36,665 nucleotides of DNA from Bacteroidales bacterium (GTDB taxonomy: Bacteria; Bacteroidota; Bacteroidia; Bacteroidales; UBA932), in assembly GCA_017439305.1 (NCBI GenBank), contig JAFSJK010000004.1, positions 1 through 36,665 of the forward strand, given 5' to 3'. The notes under the pieces are model-generated. The model made no database searches, was not told the origin of the DNA, and saw nothing but the letters and a program-made list of their open reading frames with translations. Of this stretch, positions 18,676-26,949 are shown piece by piece. The position numbers and the translations under genes are program-made. Position 1 is the first letter of the stretch, and the number at the start of each line of letters is the position of its first letter.

Positions 18676-19941
18676 ATGCAGACAGACATTTTTGAGAAGA
18701 TACGCCGTTCCACCGGCGGTCCCATCGGCCAGTACCGCGACAAGGCGGACGGCTATTTCGCTTTTCCGAAGCTGGAGGGTGAACTCGGCCCCCATATGCG
18801 TTTCGCCGGCAAGGAGGTCCTTTGCTGGAGCCTGAACAACTACCTGGGCCTGGCGAACCATCCGGAGATCCGGAAGGTCGATGCCGAGGCCGCCGCCCGC
18901 TGGGGCATGGCCTACCCGATGGGAAGCCGCATGATGACCGGACAGACGGCCCTCCATGAGAAGTTCGAGCGGATGCTTGCCGATTTCGAGAAGAAAGAAG
19001 CCGCTTTCCTGTTCAACTTCGGCTATCAGGGCATCCTGTCCACGATCGATTCGCTGGTTAGCCGTCACGACGTCATCGTCTATGACGCCGAGTGCCACGC
19101 TTGCCTGCTGGACGGCATCCGTCTCCATATTGGCGACAAATTCAAGTTCCGTCACAACGACGCGAAGGACTGCGACCGCGTCCTGGCCCGCGCCACCAAG
19201 GTGGCCGAAGAAAGCGGCGGCGGCATCCTCGTGATCACCGAGGGCGTGTTCGGCATGACCGGCGCCCTGGGCATCCTGGACGAGATCGTGGCCCTGAAAA
19301 AGAAGTACAGCTTCCGCTTCATGATCGACGACGCCCACGGATTCGGCGTGATGGGCCCCCACGGCCGCGGCACGTCCGAGCATTTCGGCGTGATGGACGG
19401 GGTGGACCTGTACATCGGCGCCTATGCGAAATCGATGGCCACCATCGGCGGTTTCGTCGCCTCCGACAAGGACATCATCGACTTCCTCCGTTATAACATG
19501 CGCTCCCAGATCTACGCCAAATCCCTCCCGATGCCCATCGTGGAAGGCTGCATCAAGCGTCTGGAAATCATCGACTCTCCGGAAGGGGACGAGCGCCGTG
19601 CCCATCTGTGGAAGGTGACCCGCCGCCTGCAGGAAGGATTCCGCGAGATGGGATTCGACATCGGCCCGGCCGAGGCCTGCGTGACTCCGGTCCACGTGAA
19701 AGCCGGCCTGGAGCAGGCGACGAACATCGTCGTCGACCTCAGGCAGAACTACCGCATCTTCTGCTCGGTGGTCATCTACCCGGTCATCCCGCTGGGTATG
19801 GTCATCTTCCGCATCATCCCGACGGCCGCCCATTCGATGGAGGATGTCGAGCGCACCCTCGCCGCTTTCAAGGAGATCAAGGAGCGGCTGGACCGCGGCG
19901 ATTACGACAAGCCGATTCCGGACATCTCCCTGTACAAATAG
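18676..19941 (+). CDS. Alpha-oxoamine synthase; likely cysteate acyltransferase (3-ketocapnine synthase)
   Basis: A 421-residue PLP enzyme of the alpha-oxoamine synthase family (BioF, KBL, serine palmitoyltransferase). It decarboxylates an amino acid while joining it to an acyl thioester. Landmarks are LNNYLGLANHPE, the PLP-stacking region DAECHACLLDG, IDDAHGFGVMG (Asp219, His221) and the PLP lysine Lys252 in AYAKSMATIGG. Biotin and threonine genes are absent nearby, while an SDR follows directly and a cysteate-synthase-like gene lies downstream. In Alistipes and Flavobacterium an enzyme of this family condenses cysteate with acyl-ACP or acyl-CoA as the first committed step to sulfonolipids. 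I therefore favour cysteate over serine as substrate; serine palmitoyltransferase for sphingolipids is the main alternative. The SDR start codon follows the stop codon with no gap. Confidence 0.75.
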   Translation: MQTDIFEKIRRSTGGPIGQYRDKADGYFAFPKLEGELGPHMRFAGKEVLCWSLNNYLGLANHPEIRKVDAEAAARWGMAYPMGSRMMTGQTALHEKFERMLADFEKKEAAFLFNFGYQGILSTIDSLVSRHDVIVYDAECHACLLDGIRLHIGDKFKFRHNDAKDCDRVLARATKVAEESGGGILVITEGVFGMTGALGILDEIVALKKKYSFRFMIDDAHGFGVMGPHGRGTSEHFGVMDGVDLYIGAYAKSMATIGGFVASDKDIIDFLRYNMRSQIYAKSLPMPIVEGCIKRLEIIDSPEGDERRAHLWKVTRRLQEGFREMGFDIGPAEACVTPVHVKAGLEQATNIVVDLRQNYRIFCSVVIYPVIPLGMVIFRIIPTAAHSMEDVERTLAAFKEIKERLDRGDYDKPIPDISLYK

Positions 19942-20727
19942 ATGGAGACCGTCTGGATCACAGGTGCTTCCTCCGGTATCGGGGAAGCCTGCGCATACCG
20001 CTGGGCCCAAGGAGGGGCACGTCTCGTCATTACGGCCCCTACCGCGGAAGAACTGGCGCCGGTCGCCGCCAAATGCCGGGAGATCGGTGCCCCCGACGTG
20101 GCCGTCCTTCCCTATGACCTCAGTCGTCCCGACGGCATCCCGGACCTCGTCAAAGCGGCCTGGGAGGCCTTCGGGAGCATTGAGACCACCTATCTGAACG
20201 CCGGCATCAGCCAGCGCACGTCCGTGGAGGACACGTCGATGGACATGCTCCGGACGCTGATGGAAATCGACTATTTTGCCCCGGCCGCCATCGCGAAGGA
20301 ACTTTTGCCCCGGATGGTAGCGCAGGGCGGCGGCCATATCGGCGTTACGACTTCCATCGCCGGCCGGTTCGGTTTTCCGCTCCGGTGCGGTTACTGTTCC
20401 GCCAAGGCCGCCTTGTACGGATTCTTCGAGTCCCTGCAGGCGGAATCCTATGACAAGGGAATCCGGGTGACGATCATATGCCCGGGCCGCGTCCGGACGA
20501 ACATTTCCCTCCGCGCCCTGGGCAAGGGCGGGAAGCCCCACGGGAAGATGGATCCCGGCCAGGCCGGCGGCATCACCGTCGAAAAGGCCGCCCGGAAGAT
20601 CGTGAATGCGATCCGCAAGGGACGCCGCGAAGTCCTCGTCGGCAGCAAGGAACTGCTGATGGTGTATGTGAAACGCTTTTTTCCCGGCCTCTGCGCCCGA
20701 CTGGCCCGGGTTATCAAGCCCATGTAA
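19942..20727 (+). CDS. Short-chain dehydrogenase; likely 3-ketocapnine (3-ketosphinganine-like) reductase
   Basis: A 261-residue classical SDR. It has the cofactor loop TGASSGIG (residues 7-14), the NAG motif in TYLNAGISQ, and the catalytic triad Ser138, Tyr151 and Lys155 (YCSAK). The region after the active site (CPGRVRTNIS, then GKMDPGQAGGITVEKAA) resembles DHRS7-like and 3-ketosphinganine reductase-like SDRs. The hydrophobic, basic C terminus (YVKRFFPGLCARLARVIKPM) could touch the membrane. Directly following an alpha-oxoamine synthase, the likely reaction is NADPH-dependent reduction of the 3-keto group of the new long-chain base. No residue visible here proves the substrate; the pairing is the evidence. 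Confidence 0.75.
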   Translation: METVWITGASSGIGEACAYRWAQGGARLVITAPTAEELAPVAAKCREIGAPDVAVLPYDLSRPDGIPDLVKAAWEAFGSIETTYLNAGISQRTSVEDTSMDMLRTLMEIDYFAPAAIAKELLPRMVAQGGGHIGVTTSIAGRFGFPLRCGYCSAKAALYGFFESLQAESYDKGIRVTIICPGRVRTNISLRALGKGGKPHGKMDPGQAGGITVEKAARKIVNAIRKGRREVLVGSKELLMVYVKRFFPGLCARLARVIKPM

Positions 20728-20733
20728 GGAAGG

Positions 20734-21429
20734 ATGGACCATCTGTTCGAAGAACTGGAGAAGGACTACCGTTTCAAGGAAGGGTATCACACGTGCATCA
20801 ACTGCGGCACGTGCACCGCGGTCTGTCCGGCGGCGGAATTCTACCGGTACGATCCCCGGAAGATCGTCACCATCGTCCAGACGCGGGATGATGCGCAGAT
20901 CGAGGCACTCCTCAAGTCCGACACGATCTGGTACTGCGGGGAATGCATGAGTTGTGTCACGCGCTGCCCCCGGAAAAACGGCCCCGGCATGGTGATCATG
21001 GCCCTGCGGGACCTCAGCATCCGCCTGGGCTTCTTCACTGAATCCGAGAAAGGCCGCCAGATGCTTCCGCTTACCCGCACCTTCGCCCGGAACATCCTGG
21101 AATACGGTTATTGCGTATATCCGGAGACCTTCGACTGGAATGACCACAAGGAGTCCGGCCCGGTCTGGAAATGGCATATGGACCACCTGGACAAGAGCCT
21201 GGCGCGACAGGGTGCCAATTACCAGGGCGAAGGCCCTGGCGTGCTCCGGAAGATTCCCCAGGAGTCCCTGGATGAGCTCCAGGCCATTTTCGACGTGACC
21301 GGTGCCACCCGGCGGATCGAACAGGTGGAGGAATTCTCCCGCCAGAAGGCGGAGCAGATGGGCCTTTCGATGGAAGAATATGCGAAAACAGCGTTCGAGT
21401 ACAGTTCGGACAAACATTTCAACGAATGA
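20734..21429 (+). CDS. HdrC-like 4Fe-4S protein (C1)
   Basis: A 231-residue iron-sulfur protein with two 4Fe-4S cluster motifs in the first 85 residues: CINCGTCTAVCP (about 22-33) and CGECMSCVTRCP (about 69-80). This spacing is that of HdrC, which passes electrons between HdrB and HdrA. The remainder is a longer than usual helical tail rich in aromatic and charged residues, ending with an amphipathic helix. It starts 6 bp after the SDR stop with AGGAAGG just ahead, and overlaps the HdrB gene by 4 bp. Length is above that of typical HdrC (about 180-190). Confidence 0.85.
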   Translation: MDHLFEELEKDYRFKEGYHTCINCGTCTAVCPAAEFYRYDPRKIVTIVQTRDDAQIEALLKSDTIWYCGECMSCVTRCPRKNGPGMVIMALRDLSIRLGFFTESEKGRQMLPLTRTFARNILEYGYCVYPETFDWNDHKESGPVWKWHMDHLDKSLARQGANYQGEGPGVLRKIPQESLDELQAIFDVTGATRRIEQVEEFSRQKAEQMGLSMEEYAKTAFEYSSDKHFNE

Positions 21430-22496
21430 TCTACGAGGGAAAGCAGAAGATCTGGCGGGACTACCAGAAAGAGATTCCGGACGACCATTGGTATTATGTC
21501 CGGAGCTGCATCCGGCAGAATTTCTTCCCGGCCAGCGAACGCAAGTTCACGGACATCACACAGCAGGTGCTGGGCAAGGACGTGTATGAAACCCCTTACC
21601 ACACCACCTGCGGGGGCATCGCCTATCACTGCGACGCCATCCCGCAGGAGACGGTGATGACCATCGTCGCCCGCCAGTTCGCCCTGATGACGGAAGCCGG
21701 GTACGAGAATTACGTGCCGAGCTGCGTCACCTCGTTCGGCAATTACGTCGAAATCCTGGAGACCTGGCACGAGTTCCCGGAACTGGAGACCCGCATCCGG
21801 GAGCAGTTGTGGAAGGCCTGCCGCCGCGAGTTCAAAAAGCCCAAGTACCTGGCCCATACGAGCGACCTTATCTACCATTGGCGGAACGAGATCGCTGAGA
21901 AGGCCCGCGTCCGCCTCATCGACAAGGAAACGGGAGAACCGGTCCGGATGTCCGAGCATATCGGCTGCCATTATGCCAAGATGTTTCCGTCCAAGGGAAT
22001 CGGAGGCGCCGAGTACCCCTATGTCCTGGCTGGAATGATCGAAAGCTGGGGCGGCCAGGTCGTAGACTATCCCGAGCGCAGGCATTGCTGCGGTTATGGC
22101 TTCCGGCAGTACCACATGAAGGCGAACCGGGGCTATTGCGTTTCCAACACCCACAAGAAATTCGAGTCCATGGAACCGTACGGGATCCAGGCCATTCTCA
22201 CGAACTGCCCGGGCTGCTGCTATTTCATGGACCGCTGGCAATATGTCATCGCCGAGCAGACCGGCAAGACGTACGGGAAGGACGGGTTCGGCATCCCGGT
22301 GTTTACGTACGAGGAACTGGCCGGCCTGGTGCTGGGCTACGATCCCTGGGACCTGGGGCTTCAGCTGCACCAGGTGGCCGTGGAACCATTCCTGGACCGG
22401 ATCGGCGTGGAGTACGACCCGAAAGCGAAGTATCTGGGTCTGAACAGGGAGGATATCCTCCGTCCCGAACTTCCCACCAACCTCAAATGCTTTTAG
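21426..22496 (+). CDS. HdrB-like CCG-domain protein (B1), first CCG domain degenerate
   Basis: A 356-residue protein with two CCG domains, the module that in HdrB holds noncubane 4Fe-4S clusters where the disulfide is reduced. The second domain is complete: IGCHYAK, then RRHCCGYG, then NCPGCCYF. In the first domain the pattern is Cys28, Thr61-Cys62-Gly63, Cys100, Ser103, so the usual CC and CxxC are reduced to TC and CxxS. Loss of one site suggests one working catalytic cluster. It overlaps its HdrC partner by 4 bp and is followed 3 bp later by HdrA. The N-terminal 27 residues are an extension without recognisable motif. Confidence 0.85.
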   Translation: MIYEGKQKIWRDYQKEIPDDHWYYVRSCIRQNFFPASERKFTDITQQVLGKDVYETPYHTTCGGIAYHCDAIPQETVMTIVARQFALMTEAGYENYVPSCVTSFGNYVEILETWHEFPELETRIREQLWKACRREFKKPKYLAHTSDLIYHWRNEIAEKARVRLIDKETGEPVRMSEHIGCHYAKMFPSKGIGGAEYPYVLAGMIESWGGQVVDYPERRHCCGYGFRQYHMKANRGYCVSNTHKKFESMEPYGIQAILTNCPGCCYFMDRWQYVIAEQTGKTYGKDGFGIPVFTYEELAGLVLGYDPWDLGLQLHQVAVEPFLDRIGVEYDPKAKYLGLNREDILRPELPTNLKCF

Positions 22497-22499
22497 AAG

Positions 22500-23513
22500 A
22501 TGAAGGAGAACGTTGTGGTCATCGGCGGCGGCGTAGCCGGGATGGAAGCGGCCAGAGAGTTGCTGCTTCTGGGGTACAACCCCATCGTGGTGGAGCAGCA
22601 GGACCATCTGGGCGGTCATGTGGCGCAATGGAACCGTCTGTTCCCGGACATTTCTTCCGCCGGGGACCTGGTCCGGACCCTCGGGGACGGGATCACCGAT
22701 GCGAACATCTTCCTGGAGACGAAGGTGACATTCGTCAACCGTCTCCAGAACGGTTATCTGGTGATGCTCAGCAACGGCGTGAACATCGCCTGCCGTGCCA
22801 TCCTGGTCGCTACCGGCTTCAAGTTGTTCGACGCTTCCCGGAAAGAGGAGTACGGATACGGCGTGTACGACCATGTCGTGACGAATGCCGACCTGGAGTC
22901 GTGGTTCAACGGAAATGACAGCGACCGTTTCCCCGCTGCCCCCAAGAGCATCGGATTCGTCCATTGTGTCGGCTCGCGGGATCTCAAGGCCGGGAACAGC
23001 CAGTGTTCGAAGGTATGCTGCATCACGGCTGTCAAGCAGGCGATCGAGATGAAGGAGCGTTTTCCGGATGCCAGGGTTTTCTGCTTCTATATGGACCTCC
23101 GCCTGTTCGGCAAGAAATATGAGGATTTCTATATCCGGGCCCAGCAGGAATTCGGAATCCAGTTCATCCGGGGACGTGTCTCCGAGGTGGGCGAGACCTT
23201 GGAAGGCCGCCTGCAGGTCAAAGCGGAGGATACCCTGTCCGGGAAACCGTTGAAAGTGCAGCTCGACCTCCTGGTCCTGATGGCGGGGATGTCCTGCAAC
23301 CCGGAAGTGGCCGAGTTGGCACGGATGGCCCGGCTGGACATGGACAGCGACGGCTTCCTGAGGAGCCGGGACAACCTGGGCGGAATCAACGAGTCGAACC
23401 GTCCCGGCATTTTCTATGCCGGTGCCTGTACGGGTGCGAAAACGGTTCCGGAAACCTTGGCTGAGGCCCGCTCGGCCGCTTTGGCCATTCACCGATACAT
23501 GCAAGGACGATGA
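22500..23513 (+). CDS. HdrA/QmoA-like FAD iron-sulfur protein
   Basis: A 337-residue FAD protein. The Rossmann loop VVIGGGVAGMEAARE is at residues 5-19. A cluster motif typical of HdrA follows: CVGSRD and CSKVCC, giving Cys156, Cys169, Cys173 and Cys174. LDLRLFGKKYEDFY-like sequence (DLRLFGKKYEDFY) follows, and the second half of the FAD fold ends with GIFYAGACTGAKTVPETLAEARSAA. It lacks the extra ferredoxin domains and selenocysteine-type insert of methanogen HdrA, so it is closer in size to QmoA and sHdrA. It probably sits at the centre of the complex and passes electrons between the HdrC and HdrB branches; whether it bifurcates is unknown. Confidence 0.88.
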   Translation: MKENVVVIGGGVAGMEAARELLLLGYNPIVVEQQDHLGGHVAQWNRLFPDISSAGDLVRTLGDGITDANIFLETKVTFVNRLQNGYLVMLSNGVNIACRAILVATGFKLFDASRKEEYGYGVYDHVVTNADLESWFNGNDSDRFPAAPKSIGFVHCVGSRDLKAGNSQCSKVCCITAVKQAIEMKERFPDARVFCFYMDLRLFGKKYEDFYIRAQQEFGIQFIRGRVSEVGETLEGRLQVKAEDTLSGKPLKVQLDLLVLMAGMSCNPEVAELARMARLDMDSDGFLRSRDNLGGINESNRPGIFYAGACTGAKTVPETLAEARSAALAIHRYMQGR

Positions 23514-23827
23514 CGGATTTCGGATTCAAGCTTTCCAAGAGCGCCACCCTGGACCTGGACAAGGCGGACACCGGACTGTACGAAAGGCTGTGCAGTCTGG
23601 AGCCTGATGCACGTATCTGCATGAACTGCGGTTCCTGCAGCGCTACCTGCACGGCCGCCCCGTTCAGCGGGATGAGCCTCCGGAAGGTGATCCTGGGACT
23701 CCAGCGCGGGCAGGATGTCCGGCCCATGCTGCAAGGGTGCATGCTTTGCGGAAAGTGTTCCATGGTGTGCCCCCGCGGGATCAATACCCGTCATCTGATA
23801 TTGACTTTATGCAGGATCTATGATTGA
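23510..23827 (+). CDS. HdrC-like small 4Fe-4S protein (C2)
   Basis: A 105-residue protein with two 4Fe-4S motifs, CMNCGSCSATCTA (about residues 37-49) and CMLCGKCSMVCPRG (about 77-90). This is a minimal HdrC. It overlaps the HdrA gene by 4 bp and the membrane subunit by 8 bp, which suggests translational coupling and a fixed subunit ratio. As a second HdrC in one operon it repeats the C1-B1-A-C2-B2 order known from sHdr clusters. Confidence 0.85.
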   Translation: MTDFGFKLSKSATLDLDKADTGLYERLCSLEPDARICMNCGSCSATCTAAPFSGMSLRKVILGLQRGQDVRPMLQGCMLCGKCSMVCPRGINTRHLILTLCRIYD

Positions 23828-25649
23828 ACGCTTCTCATCCGGCTTCCATCCGTTCGTGCTCCCTTTCCTGGCGGGCATGGTCTTCGTGCTGGGGTATTGC
23901 GTCTACGGTATCGTCCGGATCCTGTTCCAGCTGACAGGGGAGGATCGCCGCCGTTTCTTCCTGTCTCTCATTACACCCAAGACGGCGCTCAAGAACATCA
24001 AGGACATTTTCTGTGACTGCCTTCTCCATGTGAAGCTGTGGAAGCGGAACCGGATGCTGGGCTTCATGCATTCGAGCATCGCTTTCGGATGGTTCATGCT
24101 CATCGTCCTGGGTCATGTGGAGGTGATGCTGTTCCTTCCGGAGCGCATCCGTCTGTTTTACTATCCGATCTTCTTCAACTTTTTCGTGGCGGAAACGGAT
24201 TCCACCATCCAGGGGTCGCTTCTGTTCTTCCTGATGGACTTCTTCCTGCTGGTGGTCCTGACCGGTATCGCCTTGGCGATGGTCAAGCGTGTCCGCTCCC
24301 GCCTGTTCGGTATGCGCCGTACGCCCCGTCCGTCCCTGTTGAACCGGATCGGGCTTTATTCCCTGTGGGCCATCTTCCCGCTCCGGCTGCTGGCTGAGAG
24401 CTTTACGGCCCATATCAGCGGCGGCTCTTTCCTGACCATTCCCGCCAACTGGGTTTTCCGCCAGTTCCTGGGCAACGACCTGAATATGCTCCCGACCTGG
24501 TGGGCCTATTCCATTGCGCTGGGCGTGTTCATGTCCGTGCTCCCTTTCACGCGTTATATGCACATCCCGGCCGAGATGATGCTCATCCCGATGCGGAATG
24601 CCGGACTGAAGGTCCGCAATGCCCGAAAGGGGTTCGCGCGCGTGCAAGTGTATTCCTGTCCGAACTGCGGCGTGTGCATCGATGCCTGCCCGATGAGCGT
24701 GGACAAGGCCAATCTCAAGGATTGCACCGTGTATCTGACCCGCCAGATGCGGCGGGGCCATGAACGCCGGATCGCGGAGATCAGCGACAAATGCCTCCTG
24801 TGCGGAAAATGCGAGGCGGTCTGCCAGGTGGGCGTGGAAGGACCGAAGCTCCGGCTGTTGAACCGCGCCGAGCGGAAATATGCCGTGAAAGCCGATTATT
24901 CCGGGGTGCCTGCGGCGGCGCTGGCCGAGGCGGCCAGGGGCAGCAAAGTCCTGTATTACAGCGGCTGCATGAGTCAGCTGGTACCCGCCGTCGGCCGGAG
25001 CATGGAATCGATTTTCCGGAAGGCCGGCGTGGATTATACCTGGATGGACCGGGACGGCGGTGTCTGTTGCGGCAGGCCGATGCTGACGGCCGGGCGCCTG
25101 GAGGAGGCTGCCCAGATTGTCCGGAAGAATACGGAAGTCATCCTGGGCTCCGGGGCTGACACGATGGTGGTCAGTTGCCCCATCTGCTACAAGATGTTCA
25201 CGGAGGAATATACCCTCCCCGGCATCCGGGTCGTCCATTATGTCGATTATATGGAGGAACTGCTGAAGGAGGAACGTCTCGTCCCTTCGCGGAGCGACCT
25301 CTGTTATGTATACCACGATCCCTGCGAACTGGGCCGGGGCTGCGGTATCTACGAAGAGCCGCGGCGCCTCCTGGGCAAGTTGGCAGGCATTGCCGAAGCG
25401 GAGAAAAACCGGTCCGAAAGCGTCTGCTGCGGCGGTTCCCTGGGTTCCCTGACGCTTTCTTTCGCCAAACGCGAGAAAATTACGCGGGCTGCCCTGGAGA
25501 ACCTCTATTCGAGCAAGGCGGATGCCATCGCCACGGCCTGTCCGCTCTGCACGGCCACCTTCGCCCGCTATGCCGACCGTCCGGTCCGGGACCTGGCGGA
25601 AATCGTGGACCGGCAGACCGTTGGAAAACTAAAACTTGATACGATATGA
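23820..25649 (+). CDS. Membrane subunit: cytochrome-b-like domain fused to ferredoxin and two CCG domains (QmoC/HdrDE-like)
   Basis: A 609-residue protein. Residues about 1-255 carry five or six membrane helices with histidines in helices (MHSSIAFGW, VLGHVEVM, RYMHIP) as in NarI/QmoC-type heme b subunits that exchange electrons with quinones. Next comes a ferredoxin domain with CPNCGVCIDACP (about 280-291) and CLLCGKCEAVCQ (about 324-335). Then two intact CCG domains follow: YSGCMSQ, GVCCGRP, SCPICYK, and HDPCELG, SVCCGGS, ACPLCTA. The fusion resembles HdrE plus HdrD or QmoC plus HdrB in one chain. It would link the Hdr complex to the menaquinone pool. It overlaps the next gene by 4 bp. Confidence 0.85.
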   Translation: MIERFSSGFHPFVLPFLAGMVFVLGYCVYGIVRILFQLTGEDRRRFFLSLITPKTALKNIKDIFCDCLLHVKLWKRNRMLGFMHSSIAFGWFMLIVLGHVEVMLFLPERIRLFYYPIFFNFFVAETDSTIQGSLLFFLMDFFLLVVLTGIALAMVKRVRSRLFGMRRTPRPSLLNRIGLYSLWAIFPLRLLAESFTAHISGGSFLTIPANWVFRQFLGNDLNMLPTWWAYSIALGVFMSVLPFTRYMHIPAEMMLIPMRNAGLKVRNARKGFARVQVYSCPNCGVCIDACPMSVDKANLKDCTVYLTRQMRRGHERRIAEISDKCLLCGKCEAVCQVGVEGPKLRLLNRAERKYAVKADYSGVPAAALAEAARGSKVLYYSGCMSQLVPAVGRSMESIFRKAGVDYTWMDRDGGVCCGRPMLTAGRLEEAAQIVRKNTEVILGSGADTMVVSCPICYKMFTEEYTLPGIRVVHYVDYMEELLKEERLVPSRSDLCYVYHDPCELGRGCGIYEEPRRLLGKLAGIAEAEKNRSESVCCGGSLGSLTLSFAKREKITRAALENLYSSKADAIATACPLCTATFARYADRPVRDLAEIVDRQTVGKLKLDTI

Positions 25650-26929
25650 GATTCGAACCTACCAAGTACGTCCTGAAGAATGTCGGCACCGGCCGCGAAT
25701 TCGAGGACAAGGGATGGACGCTGGGCGACCCCGAAGGAGGAAATCCCGCTCTGGTGCGTGCCGTCTATGAGAACAAGCGCTTCGTTCCGCGGGACGATCT
25801 GGACGGCATCTACCGCTATGCGGAATGGATGCCCATCAAGCGTACGCTCCGGAAGTCCTGCGCGCCGGTGACGTACAAGTCCAAGGGTCTCGCCCAATTC
25901 CTGGGCCTGGAGAACCTGTATATCACGTTCTCGGGATGGAATCCCCGGATCGGCGCGAAGATGCGCACCTGCTCTTTCAAGGAGACGGAAGCGTACTCCG
26001 TCCTGGCCCGGATGGACGAGAAGGAGAAGCGGATCCTGGTGGTCCAGTCCGCCGGCAACACGGCCCGGGCCTTCGCACAGGTTTGCTCCGACAACCGCAT
26101 CCCCATCGTCATCTGCGTTCCGGAAGACAATCTGCATGACCTGTGGTTCCGCCGGCGGCTCCATCCGTGCGTGAAACTGGTCGCCGCCCCGCACGGCTGC
26201 GACTATTATGATGCCATTGCGCTGGGCGAGAAGCTGGCCACGGACCCCCGCTATATGCTGGAAGGCGGGGCCAAGAACGTGGCACGCCGCGACGGTATGG
26301 GCACAACCCTTCTCAGTTGTGTGGAGAAGATGGGACGCATTCCTGACGCCTATTTCCAGGCTGTCGGTTCCGGTACCGGTGCCATTGCCGCCTGGGAGAA
26401 CGCCTGCCGACTTGGAGAAGACGGCCGCTTCGGCGAGAATAAGATGCGCGTGTATGTGGCTCAGAATGAACCTTTTACGCTGATGTACGACTCCTGGAAG
26501 GCCGGTTCCCGCACCCTGGCGGACCTGGATCCCGACAAGGGCCGGCATGAGGCCGAGGTCATCCTGGCCAGTGTCCTTTCCAACCGGAAACCGCCCTACA
26601 GCCTCGCCGGTGGCCTTTTTGACACATTGACCGCGAGCGGAGGCGATTTCTATCTCGCCACCAACAACGACATCATCTACTGGCTGCTCCAGTTCCGGAA
26701 CCGGGAGGGATACGACCTGCTTCCGGCGGCGTGTGTCGCAGTCACCGCCCTCGCGAAGGCCGTTGCGGATGGAACGGTCAAGCGGGATGAATACATCATG
26801 CTCAACTGCACCGGTGGCGGTGTCCTCGGTGCGATGGCCAGGGGCTTCGTCCTCAAGGAACCCGACCTGGTGCTGTCTCCGGACCTTCCCGCCGAGGAAG
26901 TGGTCCGGAAGGTCAATGACTTGTTCTGA
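25646..26929 (+). CDS. Cysteate synthase-like PLP enzyme (threonine synthase fold)
   Basis: A 427-residue fold-type II PLP enzyme. The lysine motif TCSFKETEA (Lys112), QSAGNTARAFAQV for substrate binding, GSGTGAIAAWE for the phosphate and a late NCTGGGVLGA place it in the threonine synthase/cysteate synthase group. Methanosarcina cysteate synthase turns O-phosphoserine and sulfite into L-cysteate and phosphate. An N-terminal segment (about 1-75) matches the extended N terminus of those enzymes rather than the classical threonine synthase start. Cysteate is exactly the amino acid needed by the upstream alpha-oxoamine synthase in sulfonolipid synthesis, which supports this call. Substrate is inferred from context and family resemblance. 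Confidence 0.78.
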   Translation: MRFEPTKYVLKNVGTGREFEDKGWTLGDPEGGNPALVRAVYENKRFVPRDDLDGIYRYAEWMPIKRTLRKSCAPVTYKSKGLAQFLGLENLYITFSGWNPRIGAKMRTCSFKETEAYSVLARMDEKEKRILVVQSAGNTARAFAQVCSDNRIPIVICVPEDNLHDLWFRRRLHPCVKLVAAPHGCDYYDAIALGEKLATDPRYMLEGGAKNVARRDGMGTTLLSCVEKMGRIPDAYFQAVGSGTGAIAAWENACRLGEDGRFGENKMRVYVAQNEPFTLMYDSWKAGSRTLADLDPDKGRHEAEVILASVLSNRKPPYSLAGGLFDTLTASGGDFYLATNNDIIYWLLQFRNREGYDLLPAACVAVTALAKAVADGTVKRDEYIMLNCTGGGVLGAMARGFVLKEPDLVLSPDLPAEEVVRKVNDLF

Positions 26930-26949
26930 TCACTAAAACCCGAATCGAT

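Noticed and set aside
18676-19941. 8-amino-7-oxononanoate synthase (BioF) or glycine C-acetyltransferase
   Set aside because: No biotin genes and no threonine dehydrogenase nearby; the adjacent SDR and cysteate-synthase-like gene point to a long-chain base pathway.
18658-21417. Minus-strand open frame spanning the oxoamine synthase to HdrC genes
   Set aside because: It crosses three well-supported plus-strand genes and encodes His/Gly/Asp-rich sequence without motifs.
21219-25316. Minus-strand frames (761 and 493 codons) opposite HdrB to the membrane subunit
   Set aside because: Opposite frame of clear Fe-S proteins with intact cysteine motifs; no domain match.
25646-26929. Threonine synthase
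   Set aside because: Fold and lysine motif are shared, but no thrA/thrB neighbours, and context with an oxoamine synthase supports cysteate synthase. Retained as alternative.
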